Shown piece by piece: positions 22,953 to 35,466 of a stretch of DNA of 64,000 bases; position 1 is the stretch's first letter; each line of letters opens with the position of its first letter. Where the stretch lies: contig MNCI01008279.1 of assembly GCA_015680685.1 (NCBI GenBank), forward strand, positions 1,040,177 through 1,104,176, in the 5' to 3' direction. The notes beneath the pieces are model-generated. The model had not been told where the DNA came from, ran no database searches, and worked only from the letters and a program-made list of their open reading frames with translations. The position numbers and the translations under genes are program-made. The DNA is from Gnetum montanum (taxonomy: Eukaryota > Streptophyta > Gnetopsida > Gnetales > Gnetaceae).

Positions 22953-22976
22953 GGCACATGCAGGTTGGTCTCATCA

Positions 22977-23381
22977 ACAACATTGACATCAACTAAGGAT
23001 CTAAAGTGGAGTTTTAAGAAGAAACTTTTATTGTTAGCCACAAAGTCAAGAAACTCGAGACAATGTGGGAGGCTAAAAAAAACAATGATGGATCCATGGA
23101 TGCACCATGGGAAGAGCTCCCCTTCAACATTGTGAGTGAAGGAAACAAGGAATATAGGATTGTACAAAGTAGATCATACATGTTTTCTAATCTATCAAAG
23201 ATTAGGAAACACTTATAAAATTGATGTATGCCTTTGACTCACTCACCCTTGCACTTGTGACCATATGGCCTCTTTTCTCTTATAACCTTTTAGAATAACA
23301 ACATGTTGTTTACTTTTGTTTTACCTTGTTTTAACATTTACTTTTCACATAGCTTAATTTTACTTTTATTTACAATTTATC
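22977..23381 (+). pseudogene. Continuation of D gag-pro frame after element A
   Basis: Joining 15102 to 22982 (one target copy) keeps the frame: ...PLVVNN on the left, IDIN-stop-GSKVEF then FIVSHKVKKLETMWEAKK and DAPWEELPFNIVSEG on the right. This confirms that A landed in D's coding region. No RT follows. The sequence soon turns non-coding, as if the protease segment ends here, possibly at an intron start (a gtgagt lies near 23130). Confidence 0.6.
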
Positions 23382-23507
23382 TTTTCAAGCCTTTTTATCT
23401 TAGAACATAAACATGAAAAATAATAACAAAATCTTAAAAACCTAAAAAACTTATAAAAATGTCAAAACATAAAAATAGATAAAAAAGACTTTTTCCTTTT
23501 AAGATGT

Positions 23508-23685
23508 AGGACCCACCATGGTCTAAAACTAACAAAACAAATTAGATGGCCTACCATGACCTAAAATTAGCAAGTAACCCCATGGTCCACCATGGCCTAA
23601 AACTAGGAAATTGCATGGCCTACCATGGCCTAAAATTGGCAAATCACATGGTCCTCTATGACCTAAAACTAAAAAATTTGGCAAA
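23508..23685. repeat. Five tandem copies of a 35-bp unit
   Basis: The units share the core ctaccatggcctaaaa. They begin near 23513, 23550, 23586, 23620 and 23652, a period of 33-37 bp. A two-copy relative lies at about 32718-32780, at the far end of the spacer. Confidence 0.75.
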
Positions 23686-24289
23686 CCTCCTAACTGATAC
23701 AACCTAGTTTACATTATGGTTGTTTTACATAGTTGACCAACATAGCCTATGACATAAACAAAAACGTAAACATTAAACATATGTAAAATGTAAAAAAATA
23801 TAACATATAAATCAAAATTAAAATTTTAAAATAATAATAATCTAAGTATTTTTCACATAGCATGACAAAATTTTAAATAATACATGAAATAGTAAACCAT
23901 CTGTCAACCAATCAAATGGCTAACACTAGCCAATACATCATAACATAACCAATATCATCAACTATAACAAAAGTGATAACATCAAAAGCCATGACCAACA
24001 TGTGGTACTAAGTAGGTACTAGAGGGGGCTAAGGAGCATTAGCATCCTTGCCACTAGGGCCACTGGCATCACTTGGTACCTATACGACAACAAAACATAA
24101 GTTTAAAAAATAATCAACAAAGTATGAAACCAAATTATAAACTAAAATATGCTAAAAGAAATAGAATAAGCAAACTTAGGAGGATTGGGTTGCAACATCT
24201 TCTAGTGGGAGATTCCAAAGACCAACCTCTAAATGATGGAGGATTTGCTCCTTGGTCATGTGGGCTCAATCCACCTCCCCACGATTGAT

Positions 24290-27160
24290 ACCTATATGAA
24301 TGTTGCTATCATTGATGTTAGTTCAGGTAGGTGGCTTTCATAAAAATGTCTTGATAGTCACCTCCTTAGAAGTGGTAGAAACCTAAGAATATGGGGATCC
24401 AACCATGGTTAGAGTGCCTTCAAATAGCTTGAAGACATCCTTTTCCTGAATCCCTTTCATGAACAACTCCAACTTCCACCTTTCAGTGGACCCCTCCTTC
24501 AACATTGAGATAGGCCTCACATTCAGCCTTGTATTTCTTATTGTGGTCATTTTGTGCCTAACCCCACTCAAGAACCCGAGCACAATAGTCTCTCCACTCA
24601 CTGGTCTAACATGCTAATAGGTCCATCTACAATTTTTTCTCTACAACCTCCCTAGCCAGGCAACCTTGCCATGGATGAAATTCTAGTATTATGCCCATTT
24701 GATCTCTTTGGTTTGAAAGGAGCTCCTATTGGCCACTTAGGCCTCCATGAATTCATTATTATCCTTGAGATCCCTATTAGCCTCTACCAACTTTTTATTT
24801 TCTTGTTCTAATGCTACAACTTGTTTCCATAGGAACTCATTATAATGTTGAACTTCTCATAAACGTTTGGCCCATGAAAATGCACAATTGGTGACACTTT
24901 CATATAACTTACATGGTACATTTTCTAAATCTGAAGGCAAGCTAGGTAGAGCATTGATCTCAATGGGATGGTTGGGATCCCATCTAAGCTTAGGTGCTAG
25001 AAACAACATAGCAAAACACATGCAAAAAATATTAATCAAATGAACAAGAAAAAACAAACAAAAAAATAACTAAAAGTATGCAACAATAAAACATAAAATA
25101 TAAAAGTGCAAGATAAACCAAGTTCTTACCCATATTTGGAGTAACTTGTTATAATTTATTAATCATGTCCTTAGTCATTTCCTACATGAATTGCCTCTTG
25201 TCCAAAGTGTTAACTGATGGCTTCATGTGAAATGTGGAGGTTGAGGTAGTGGGTTGAGGCTCAGGAGCTAAGACAAGCATAAAAATTAACAAACCATCAA
25301 AGAACAAGCTTAAACTTAAATGATAAAATTAAAAACATATGGAACAAAAGTCATACATACTTGGAACATCATCGCGAATGATGAAAAGGGGTTCACCTAG
25401 CTATGAGGGATCAAAGATGGAGTTAAAGTCATCCAATGGGACATTGGATAACCCCTCTTCCTCATGGCATGCTAGGAGCTCCTTCTCTAGGAATTTTTGC
25501 TCCACCTCTACTACTATTTCTTAGGCTAATAACTCTTGTTGTTTACCTATAAGAACAATAAGAGCAAAATGTAATAACTTAGCATATCTTGCTAAAGCAA
25601 AATAACATAATATATCATATAACATAAAAGATAAAACAACTAAATAAAAAAAATCAAACCATACTTGTGACCACATTGCATGCTAGGCCAAGTCTCACCA
25701 TGAACATCCTCTTGGAGGGTTGCTCGATCTCTAGTGCTTCCTCTTCAACCATGGGCCTCTTATGTTTGGCTCTAGCTAAACCTTTAGCTTTACCCTACAA
25801 TATCTTGGCCCATCCAAAGTCTCCACACTCAACCTGGGGCTCAATATTCAAGTTGTTAGAGAAATCATAACACCTATCACTAAGTTCCTTAGTGGTAATA
25901 GACAGTGACTCCCCAACATCCTTTAACTAGTTTTGAGCCTGCATAGTAGGATAAACATGTTTTACCCATGGCTTGGAGAGATGGGATGGATCTTGGCTTA
26001 CCCATTTTTTTATCCCTCCTCATCACTAGGAACTCCACAAACCTCCTTAGATATGCTAGAAACAATGCATAATGCATATGGAATTTCATTGTGAGGTTCT
26101 CATAGAGTTTGAGGATCTCATTATGTATCCTCGAAGCCAACTAACCATCCTAGTTAAATCAACCATCCTTTAAAAGGACCTTCTTCATCATCCATGTTTG
26201 TTCAACCCCCATGATTTTTTCCTATGATAGCAATGTGGGAAACCCTCAAGAGTGGAACTATGGATATGTCTATTTAGCTTCTTCAACCTTAAATTGGCTA
26301 GGAGATAATCCCTTGTGATCATGGCAAGTGTGCAACTACTCTTTCACCTCATCTTAGTGCTTCATTTCCTTACCTACCTTAGTGACAACCTTTAGGCCTT
26401 CATAGGAAATACTAAACGAAGTCACTAAAGGTAGGTTTATTGATGGCTAGGGTGATAGGCATATCATGAACCTAGGTGATGAACTTCTTCACTCCTTTTT
26501 CAAAGAAGTCAATGATGTTCATCATATTGGGAGTAGGGATAGTGGGGTTAGGAGCCATGAACATATAAAGCAAACCTACATTGGTGATGTTTTCTTGAAT
26601 GTTCTTGTGTGCCCTACCAGCCAACCACTACTATGTCAATTCAACCTCATCATACTTGAGGATCAAAGTCTCCTCGAAGCATCATGAAATGACAAGCATA
26701 ACAATGGAGGAGGTGTTAACATCTACAATATAATGAGAGGTCAATTAGTTTAAGCGTAAGCATGTCAAACCAAAATGTAACAAGTATAGCCAACATTAAC
26801 ATTAAATTTATAGCCAATCATAGCCTATAAAACCATTTAGACATTTAGAGCCTAATAAACTACATCCATACAACCATGAAAATGTTGACATAAAAAAATA
26901 GAAAGAAATATACCTCTTACCTTTCTTGTTGGAAGAGGATTGCATGGGATCCTCATGGATATGTGGGCAAGATCTAATTTGGCCCACCAACCATGTGTCG
27001 TCCCATTGTCTACACACTATTGGTAGGCTTTGGAGTAATTTTTGGTGTACCTACCTAGGTCACCTCTTAGTTGCTCCACCACTGCAAGCCTCACTATGGG
27101 GCTTTTGGCAAAAACCTCCAACATTGTCTAGGCCAAGGATAAGAGCTAGTCACTATTGAT
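24290..27160 (-). pseudogene. Antisense gene-like relic of unknown function, exon-like blocks
   Basis: On the minus strand, several blocks have protein-like composition separated by AT-rich stretches. One block has VVEQLRGDLGRYTKNYSKAY and ends at an AAAG|gtaaga donor-like site (about 27110-26925). Another has MMNIIDFFEKGVKKFIT.VHDMPITLAINK (about 26530-26430). Next comes ASRIHNEILKLYENLTMKFH with a following YLRRFVEFL (26140-25890). Another block, with EINALPSLPSDLENVP (from about 24990), leads to a coiled coil VVALEQENKKLVEANRDLKD. The last block is VSGETIVLGFLSGVRHKMTT...MLKEGSTERWKLEL (24601-24383). Stops occur in most blocks. I do not recognise the family; the ASRIHNEI part faintly recalls plant transposon-associated domains. 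An MSKRRDP start near 29556 might be its beginning. Confidence 0.4.
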
Positions 27161-27869
27161 GAACCCATTGTCATCCACTCTGTACACCAATTCAAGCAAG
27201 ATAAAACCATTAAAACCAAATAGCCTAGTAAAACCAATAATTAAAATAGCCAAAATGAAAACCTAAAACCATGCTTATCTTTCCACATGATAAATAGTAC
27301 TAGGAGGATTCTAAAATAGCATGTGGGCTTGGTGACCAACTAGCAAAGGGGTTGGTAGCATTATACAAGTTGAACTTTGGCATGTCTAAAATATTGAACA
27401 AATTATGAGTCCCATTTGTGTGAGTGTTATTAAGCACTTCACCCTGTACATGTGTTTCAAGATCACCATCTAAGAACTTGATGATCAAGCTTAAAGACCA
27501 GGGCAACAAGATCTTAACATGAAAACAACTATATGGGATGATAAGTGTGACCATATCATCACACTAAATTTTTGCAGAAAAAAGGTTAGGAACTCTTGTA
27601 TCCAAAGGTGGAAGCATAAGGAGCCATGCTCCAAAGTCATGTGTGGAGGTGGGCTATTAGGCCCTAAGGTATGGATGCAACACAATAATCCCACCAACTC
27701 AATCACCACCAAGATGGGCTTGAGGAACACCATGTGTAGAACAACAATAGTTAAGACCATAAACAACCATAACCAAATGTAATAATATGTTAAATAGTCC
27801 AAAATTAATATAACTTTAATATCAAAATTTTCATGTAGACATAACAACCAAAAGCATAGTTTCAACACA

Positions 27870-28430
27870 TAGAACCAAAATCACAACTAAGAATAACTTT
27901 CACATAAAACTAAAAAAAACTCAAGTGGCCTACCAACAACTGATGGTAGTTTTCATGATAAAATATATATAAAAAATTGTGGAATTTTTTAATGTAAAAA
28001 AAAAATGAGAACTAGTTTGTACCTACTACAATAGTCAAAACACCAATTTAAATTTGGCAAAGGTTTACTAGAAATCCTAGTTAATGGTGAAATTAGTCAT
28101 AGTAAAAACTCTAGGAGGGCTAGTTAAAATTTGTGAAAAATTTAAAATGACTATTCAAAACTAAAAAACCAACATGTAAAAAAATTTGTGAATCATTAAA
28201 AATAATAATAAAACATAACAACAACACCAATGCTACCTATACAAATAGGGAGTTTTATAGTTTTCATGGCCAAAATTGCAATTGTACAGAATAGTTTACA
28301 CAGTTTAGAACTAAAATTTTTTCTAAGGCTAGAAATTGTATAGGGACAAAATTCAATGGGATTTGACATCTAAACTAATTTTCTAAGCTTAGAATAAATT
28401 TAGAACATCAAACCAAAAGCCTTAACAAAA
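27870..28430. other. A-rich spacer, nothing recognised
   Basis: A-rich DNA between the antisense relic and the tandem repeats. No coding signal was seen. Confidence 0.5.
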
Positions 28431-29220
28431 TCCAACAACTACATAGACAACCTAAAAATTACAGAAAATGACCATACTAGATGATCAGAAAAATTTATCA
28501 TGAAATTTTTAAAACTTGTGAACCACTTCTTAACCCTCCCTAACATCTCAAAACATCTCCAAAACATTCAGAAATTGGCTGAAAAAAAATTATAAAGTGC
28601 CAACGCTACCCATCTTCGTAGGGGTAAATTGTGGGTAAATTGTAATGACCAAAAAATAACGCTTTGATACTAGTTTACCAAAACATTTGTAAAAAATCAA
28701 CCATATAACCAAATTTAGTGATCACTTAGCCATTTGAATCCTTAGAAAACTAAATAAATACCAAAAACTAAAAACCATAAAAATTCCCAACCATTTTTAC
28801 AAGAAATAATGCAAAGTGACATGAACCAAACTATAATAGCAAAACCCTGCTTCACATGAGTTTATGAAAAAAAATTTCAAAAATTAACTACAAATCCAAA
28901 TTTGATAATTCCATAGCTATTAGAATCCTTAAATAAAAAATATAAAATCCCAAAACCTTAAAATCCAAAAAAAAAAACTCTTAACCATTTTCACATGAGA
29001 AAATGCCTAAGTACCATTGAAAAATGACCAAAACTAAAAATCCACTCTACAGTGGCTTATGGAAAAAATTCATAAAGAATTAATTGTAAGTCAAAATTAG
29101 GTGCTTCAAAACTCCATTTGATCCTTAAACATAATTCTACAACTTTATGTCCATGAAAACCATAATTTCATAACCGTTTAGACAAAAAAGATGCAAAATT
29201 GGTGTTGATTTTTTGCCCCA
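28430..29220. repeat. Diverged A-rich tandem repeat, period about 193 bp
   Basis: The phrase ccattTgaatCCTTAaa recurs at about 28731, 28918 and 29108, each followed by an A-rich run and 'ccataaaa', and preceded by a related 'aaccaaattt' phrase. At least three units are clear and a fourth is possible to the left. Confidence 0.55.
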
Positions 29221-29959
29221 AAACACATAAAAATGCAAAGAAAAAACAAAAATAATTTTTTTATTCAACACACATCAATTCCACAATTCATGCAACATTG
29301 AAAACCCATAAAAATATCCTAGATCTAATGTATGATTTTTGCAAAATTCAAGTTCAACCAACACAAAAACTTCTACAACCAAAAACACCTAGGATTCTAG
29401 TGAAATTTTGCAAGAAAAGGCTAGAATTTGGTACCTAGGCATCATGGTGGTGGAACTTTTAATAATTACATGTTATGGTAGACTAGAGAGGCCTTGGGAA
29501 GTAGTGTTAGCCTTTTCTAGGGCTAGGTTCTTTGTGATGGGGTCCCTCCTCTTCGACATGATGGTAGTTGATGTTGAAATAATCGAAATCCTTGAGTTTT
29601 TGACAACCCTTTGGCAAATATGCTGGCCTCTTGATGTAGAAATCTTGTAACTATGTTAGAAGTAGGGGTTGTAGAGGCTAGAATAGGTACAGAGCTCTAA
29701 TGCACTATGTTATAGGGTGAGAGTGGTATAGCAAGAATGATTTTTGCAAAATTGTTTCTGGAAAACCACTCCCAAACTTATGCACCCACTTCAAAATGCT
29801 ACTTTTCCAAAACACTCACCCAAGTATCATTGAACTCAGTGATGACAATTCAAAACTATGACTACATTGGGTGAGTGGAAAACCAACGCATGAAAAAACA
29901 CAAATTTTAGGTGGGCTCCACTAAGCACCTAGGTAGTAAGCCAATGGAAATCCTAACAC

Positions 29960-32340
29960 ACTTGGGTTATCAGTTTCCAAGGATGACTATGTTGGGGTTC
30001 AACCATCCAAAGCCTAGAATGAATTTCAAAAAATAAATTACTACAAAAACCCATCTCAAAACCACTCATCTATGTCATGAAACCTTATGTCCAAAAAAAG
30101 AAACTAGGTGTTGACATTGATGTAAACTAGACAATGAGGAAGGTGAAAACCCATATCAAAACCTACCATTTTCAAAAACTACATTGACTAGCAGATTGAC
30201 TATGATGGCTAGCATAGTCAAAAATATGAGGACATTTCTAGGCATCAACTAAACTCCTAATTGACTCTGAAACTACAACACCATGCACCAAGTCCTAATC
30301 AGAACCTCTAGGAACTTCAAAATTACATGAAACTTGTTATAAACCATAAAAACCATTTTCTTAGATGGACTACACTAGAGAAGGCTTCAACTACATTGGG
30401 AAATGTATTCCTAGCAAGAAATAAACATTAAATACCAAAAATAGCCTTCAAATTGACATGTTTCAACCTTTACTTTATCCTAGAACCTCTAGTAGCCTCA
30501 AAATAGAAAATAACTCATATAAAACAAGTTAAATTCCATCCCACACTTTCAAACTACATTAGGGTGGCCCTTACTACTCTTGCCGATGTAGTCCCAGTGT
30601 ATTTAGGTCAAGGTGGATTATCAAAGACAAATAAAAACCTGTAAATTATCATATTTTGACCTTAGCACTCCTTTGGAACCTCTAGTGACCTTACACTAAT
30701 GAATTGTAAAATAGAAGAAGAATAAATTCCATTTTCATTTTAGAACTACATGGGGGAGGCTTCAGACTATGCTAGCCAGCATAGTCCTAGTGTAGTCCAC
30801 CTCCCAAAACATCAAAACAAGCCAAATTCATACCAAATCAACTTCTCAATATATCCTAGCAATCCCAAAACACTACTAGAGTTCCTAGATATCTCTAAAC
30901 CCTGCAACCTCAATCAAAAATGGCAAAAATTCATCATACATACCACATCCACCATGTGGCTTTTTTGGCTAGTGTAGTCCAGTGATGTATGGCCATTTTG
31001 ACATCAAAACTGATAATTTTAGGCTTGAAACCCTAGTTTCTAATACCAATGATCATAGAACCAAAAAATCAAGTTAATTAATCATATAATTGCACCAAAA
31101 TATAAGATTCACATTATGAATACATAAGAGTAGGCTTGGATTATGCTAGTTATCATAGCTCCAACATAGTCATAGTCATAAGAAGCATTGACTAGTAGTT
31201 TAACACTCCAAAGAGTCCAAATCTAACTTGGAAATTTAGAACCATGATTGGCCTTACCTAGCTATAATTCTATCTTATTTTGATCTTGGAAATGTTAGAT
31301 TCACCTCATCTACATTAAGGACAGGCTCAACTATGTTGGCTAGTGTAGTCACAATAGGGAATCATCATTTCAAAGCCTAAACAACCTTTGAAATAAACCA
31401 TCTTAAGAAAACACCCTAGCTAAGAACACTAGTAACCCTAGGAATCCAAGAACCTAGTTAATTAACTATAGAAACCCACCAAAATCTATAATTCACACCT
31501 AAGTATAGTAGGGAGAATCATGACTATGCTAGCTAGCTTAGTCCCAGCATAGTCATGGATGGGAACTCATGAAATTAGTATATTGACATTCTAAGTGGGA
31601 TAAAATTTGACCTAAGATACCTAGAACATTGATTGACATTACCGAGTGATGATTTCATCTTGTTTCAACCTTGGGAACACAGGATTCCATGTGACTATGT
31701 CGAGGCAAGCCTATGACTATGTTGGCCAGGATAGTCCCAATGTAGCCCATGCTCCAAAGTTTTTTAACCATTACAACAGCACTCAAAGTGACCGAAACCT
31801 TGATGCCATAATCCTAGAACCTTGAAATCCTAAACCCAATTGTAGTTTTGTGTTTTTGATCCATCTACACTAGAGGAATCCTCAGCTATGCTATTAAAAA
31901 TATGATCATGAGGTGTTGCTATTAAAAATCTTTCTAAAGCCTATTTTTCCTTCCAAATAACCAATTCAAACCTTTCAAAGCCTTGTGATAGCCTAGGAAG
32001 CTCATAAAACACTAGTAGCAACTCTAAAACATCATAAACTCATTTTCCCACATGCAATTATGCTAGGGGTGATCTTGACTACACTAGCCAATGTAGTCCC
32101 AGCATAGTCACTAGTGTTGACATCATTTCCATCTTTTAGAGGGTGAAAAAAAAGTTAAAGTTCATCAATCTTTAATCCTAGTCTATAGTGTTGGTCATAT
32201 AGGCCATCAGGAATCCAAAACTAACCATGATGAACCTAGGAAACCATTTGCTAATGCCAACTATGCTGGGGCCTAGTGTGACTATGTTGGCTAGCATATT
32301 CACTAGTGGAGCCTAGTGTAGTCACAAGAAAAGATGTCAT
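29960..32340. repeat. Tandem array, about 190-bp period, with palindromic cores
   Basis: About 12 diverged units. The core has the pattern GACTATGCTagccAGCATAGTC followed by 'ccagtgtagtcc'. Cores lie near 30197, 30372, 30552, 30765, 30960, 31140, 31318, 31519, 31705, 31875, 32077 and 32270 (spacing about 175-213). Other shared words are 'aacctctagtgacct' and 'gggaggctt'. Clean palindromes include 30765-30786 (9-bp arms), 31519-31557 (12-bp arms), 30197-30220 (8-bp arms) and 32077-32098 (7-bp arms). Confidence 0.75.
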
Positions 32341-32439
32341 TTTAACTTCAAGAAACCTTCAAAAGATCTAATAATGCACCCAAACTTACTTGTTAGCCCT
32401 ATAGACCTATACTATAGTCCACTAAGGGACAAAACTAGA

Positions 32440-33300
32440 AACATCTAATCTATTTGACTAATGTTGATCTTCTTTATCACATGTTTCCACCCTTTCTAGT
32501 TTTTGACCTTGTTTCATGGTGTTTCAACTTATTTTGATCTTGTTATGTGTTTTTAATCTTTATTATCATAAATTGACCTCATTTGACTTCTACTTAGATC
32601 AATTTTCAACATATCTATCTTATTCACTCTCTTATAACCTTTTTTGACCTTGATTTAACCTCTGATTGGTGTTAGGTTATGGGGTTTGACCATTCTTGAC
32701 CATCATTTGACACCATGTAACCATGGCCCGCAAAGGCCTTAAATTAGTAACATGGCTTTCTAAGGCATAAAAATAGCAAAGTGTAATCATAGTTGACCAT
32801 GTTTGACCATATGTTTCCTACTTTCTTTGTGCCTCAACTTGTTTTGACCTTGTTCTACATTATTAACCTTTATTATCATCAGAGCATCACTTCGCCTCAT
32901 TCCACCAAGTGTTCCCATTGTTTGGCCTTTATTTGACCTTATGTATCCTTTGTTTCATCTTATTTATCTTCATCTATATCTTATAACCTTTGTTAATCTT
33001 TTTTTCACCTTGTTTGACCATGAAATAGCATGTTTTGGTTGATCCATGCATAGTTGCTAGCATATTTTATATTATGTTGTCATTATTTACTCATTTTACC
33101 TAGGTGCAACTTAATGTTCTTATGGTTGATATTCAAGATTAGTGTATGAACATCTAGAGGCAAATTAGTTTACCATTAAATCTAAGTTGACCTCATGGTG
33201 ATATTAAATGATGTATCAACCTTAGTTGCCTAAATCTTAAGCATGAAAGTCTTGTCAACCACATAGTCTTGATAAAGAAACCTTTAGAGAGGCCTAAAAA
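32440..33300 (+). other. Pyrimidine-rich spacer end, possible splice acceptor
   Basis: T/C-rich sequence with many ttgacctt and ttgaccat words, and two copies of the catgg...ccttaaattag unit (32718-32780). It ends with 'ttattttacctag' near 33100, which looks like a plant 3' splice site, shortly before coding sequence resumes. In Ogre-type Tat elements an intron separates protease from RT, so this could be the intron end. That is inference. Confidence 0.4.
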
Positions 33301-34260
33301 TCTAGTCAAAACCCTTGACTTGAGGTTGGTGACATTGTAGAGAACTCTCTACCTGAGGTTCCGATCATGACACACAATGGTGAGGAGAAAACCCTAAAAT
33401 TAAGTTCCTCATTAGAATCTCAGTAAGATTGAAACATTACCAAGGTCTTCCAAGACAATCAAGGTCTTTTCTTGGTCATATGAAGATATGTCAGGTCTTG
33501 ACCCATGCCTAATACAACATAAAATCATACTCAATACTAGCATTAGATAAGTTAAGTAGAACATTCGCAAGATTAGACCAGATTTATCCCCAGTAGGTCT
33601 TGATGAGATCACAAAACTATATTAGGCTAGTTTCATTAGAGTTTTCAATTACACAGAATGGGTGTCCAACATAGTAGTAGTCCCTAAGAAAAATTGGAGT
33701 ATATGTAGTTGCATAGAGTTTTTAGAACTAAATAAGGAAACCATCAAAGATGGTTTTTCTTTGCCTAGTATTGACCAACTTATTGATACTATGGTTGGGC
33801 AAGCCCTATTATCCTTCATGGATGGGTTATCTGGATATAACCAAATAAGGATTAATCCAAAACATTAACTTAGTATGACCTTCATGACATCTTTGGATAC
33901 CTTTTGCTATATCATGATGTCCTTTGGCTTGAATAATGTAGGAGTAGCCTACTAGAGAGCAATGACATTCATCTTTATTGATTATATGCTCAAATTACTC
34001 AATGATTACATAGATGATATAGTCGTTAAGTCCAAAGTGTTGATAACCATGTGCATGACCTTGACCTTATGCTTAAACAATGCTATAAGTGTGATCTTAA
34101 GCTTAATCCTAAGAAGTGTGTCTTTGGTTTCAAAATTTTTAAGATGCTTGGCTTTGTAGCATTTGAAGTAGGAATGTGTGTTGATCCTAATAAGGTTAAG
34201 ATAATATCCAACTTGAAATCACAAACTAACCTTAAGAAGCTTAGGGGATTGTAAGGTAAA
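33300..34260 (+). pseudogene. D reverse transcriptase, disrupted
   Basis: The region opens with the gypsy approach segment (FSWSYEDMSGLDPCLIQH) and IRKIRPDLSP, then FIRVFNYTEWVSNIVVVPKK. RT motifs follow: LELNKETIKDGFSLPSIDQLID, FMDGLSGYNQIRINP (33.66-33.87 kb), then MMSFGLNN, and the catalytic box YIDD (34007-34018), intact in this frame, ending with KLNPKKCVFGFK...MLGFVAFEVG. Several stops and a frame change near 33868-33960 and 34051 inactivate it. The motif set matches the Tat side of plant Ty3/gypsy. Confidence 0.85.
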
Positions 34261-34319
34261 TTACAATTTATTCATAGGTTTATTACTAGGCTTACAAATA
34301 AGTTATAATCCATGCAACA

Positions 34320-34875
34320 CTTGCTTAAGAAAGGGGTTCATGATGAGTGAATAGCTCAATGTCAAAAAGCCTTTGAAAACCTTAAGCAAAAGTTGGAACA
34401 ACTACTGATGATTTATTCATTGCAAGAGGATAAGCCTTTTTACATCTACCTTGCTATCTTTAACATTTCTATTACCTCTCTATTGTATTAGAAATGAGAA
34501 GAGCTCCTTGTATACTACTTAAGCCATGCACTAGATACCCATGAGACTTGATACACTAAAGTGGAGAAGTATTGTTTAGCCCTAGTCTTCTCATTGAAAA
34601 AGTGGAGACACTACCTCTTCAGGAGCTATGTCAACATTATCTATAAGGACAACATACTTAGAGCCATAATGACCAACATCTATGAAAATAGTAGTATAGC
34701 TCGTTGGAAAGCCATAATAGCTAATTTTAACCTTTATTATGTCTCTCAAGTCTCAATGAAAGTTCAAGATATAGCCGTACAACTTACTACTTTACTGGTA
34801 GAAGACCATGTAGCCATAAACCCCAAGTTCCCTGATGAACATGTTAACATTATTAGCAAAGTACCTAAGGGCTAG
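34320..34875 (+). pseudogene. D RNase H domain, disrupted
   Basis: Downstream of RT: QKAFENLKQKL then KPFYIYLAIFNISITSLL, LLVYYLSHALDTHE and VEKYCLALVFSLKKWRHYLF. These are the retroelement RNase H blocks, with 34561-34875 as the longest open part. The matching blocks are seen in element E (63.1-63.4 kb, minus), which shares the wording KPFYIYL and LALVF.LKKWR.YL. Confidence 0.8.
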
Positions 34876-34879
34876 GTAG

Positions 34880-35466
34880 TCATGCACTTTGATGAAGCTT
34901 TGACAGTTCATGGCATGAATGCTACTACCATCATAACATTTCTGTATGGTGAAATCCAACCTTTTTCTTACCATTTCAAATTCCCATGCACCAACAATGT
35001 AGCAGATCATGAAGGATTAATGAGGGAAATGATGGTAGCTTGTGACCTAGGAATCAAACACCTAATGATCAAAGATGATTCACAACTTGTGGTTAACCAA
35101 ATAGCTAAGGTTTATGTGTGTAAAGCCCAACATTTACAATCTTATTGTGACCTAGAAAAGATACTGATACAACGATTCATAGACATTGATATCCAACATG
35201 TCCCTTGAACTGAGAACATGCTAGATGATGCCATTATGACCTTTTCTATTAGTGTGATGCTTGATGTGTTTAGAAAGTTTCCATCCTTAACCATGGATTG
35301 TGCTATTCCCATCATGCAAAACACTAAGAATAACTTTGTAGCCTTCATTAGTACCACTCTTCCAAGTGAATGGTATGACAATATCAAGTTTTACCTTATC
35401 CATGGTGAATCTTCAGAAGGCCTAACTACTTCTCAAAAGGATGTTGTACATAAACGATCAAAATAG
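34880..35466 (+). pseudogene. D second (archaeal-type) RNase H domain
   Basis: The segment begins VVMHFDEALTVHG and continues to FKFPCTNNVADHEGLMREM, then GIKHLMIKDDSQLVVNQIAKVY. This order of FDGA-, TNN.AEYE- and GDSQLV-like blocks is that of the extra RNase H found in Tat/Ogre gypsy elements. Here Gly is lost from FDGA (FDEA), Glu-Tyr is changed in the second block and GDS reads DDS. A connecting segment (YDNIKFYLIHGESSEGLT) follows at 35367-35466. Confidence 0.8.

Larger units (their letters stand above)
15103..22976 (-). mobile_element. Element A: gag-protease-only Ty3/gypsy-type LTR retrotransposon
   Basis: LTRs at both ends start TGATGAG and end CTCATCA (a perfect 7-bp terminal inverted repeat). 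The target copies acaac flank it at 15098-15102 and 22977-22981. A perfect tRNA-Asp-type primer site lies next to the right LTR and a G-run purine tract lies near the left one, so the coding strand is minus. It codes for Gag (19.79-21.79 kb) and an aspartic protease with an intact DSGS site (18.65-19.69 kb), but no RT, RNase H or integrase. It is therefore non-autonomous. It is the least decayed element in the window and is relatively CpG-rich. Confidence 0.88.
21941..22976 (-). repeat. 5' LTR of element A (right copy)
   Basis: This 1,036-bp LTR carries the promoter on the minus strand. It holds three tandem structured units (22359-22640), a palindrome cluster (22908-22952) and a TATA box (22883-22893). 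The ends are TGATGAG and CTCATCA. It is richer in CpG than the left copy and the surrounding DNA. Confidence 0.88.

Noticed and set aside
21941-23381. LTR of element A taken as about 1.44 kb, including the shared 405 bp
   Set aside because: The TGATGAG/CTCATCA terminal inverted repeat, the acaac target copies and the continuity of D's frame place the LTR end at 22976. The extra shared sequence is target flank.
29408-29650. 80-codon plus-strand ORF
   Set aside because: No domain, and the opposite strand reads more like protein (MSKRRDPITKN). Not supported as a gene.
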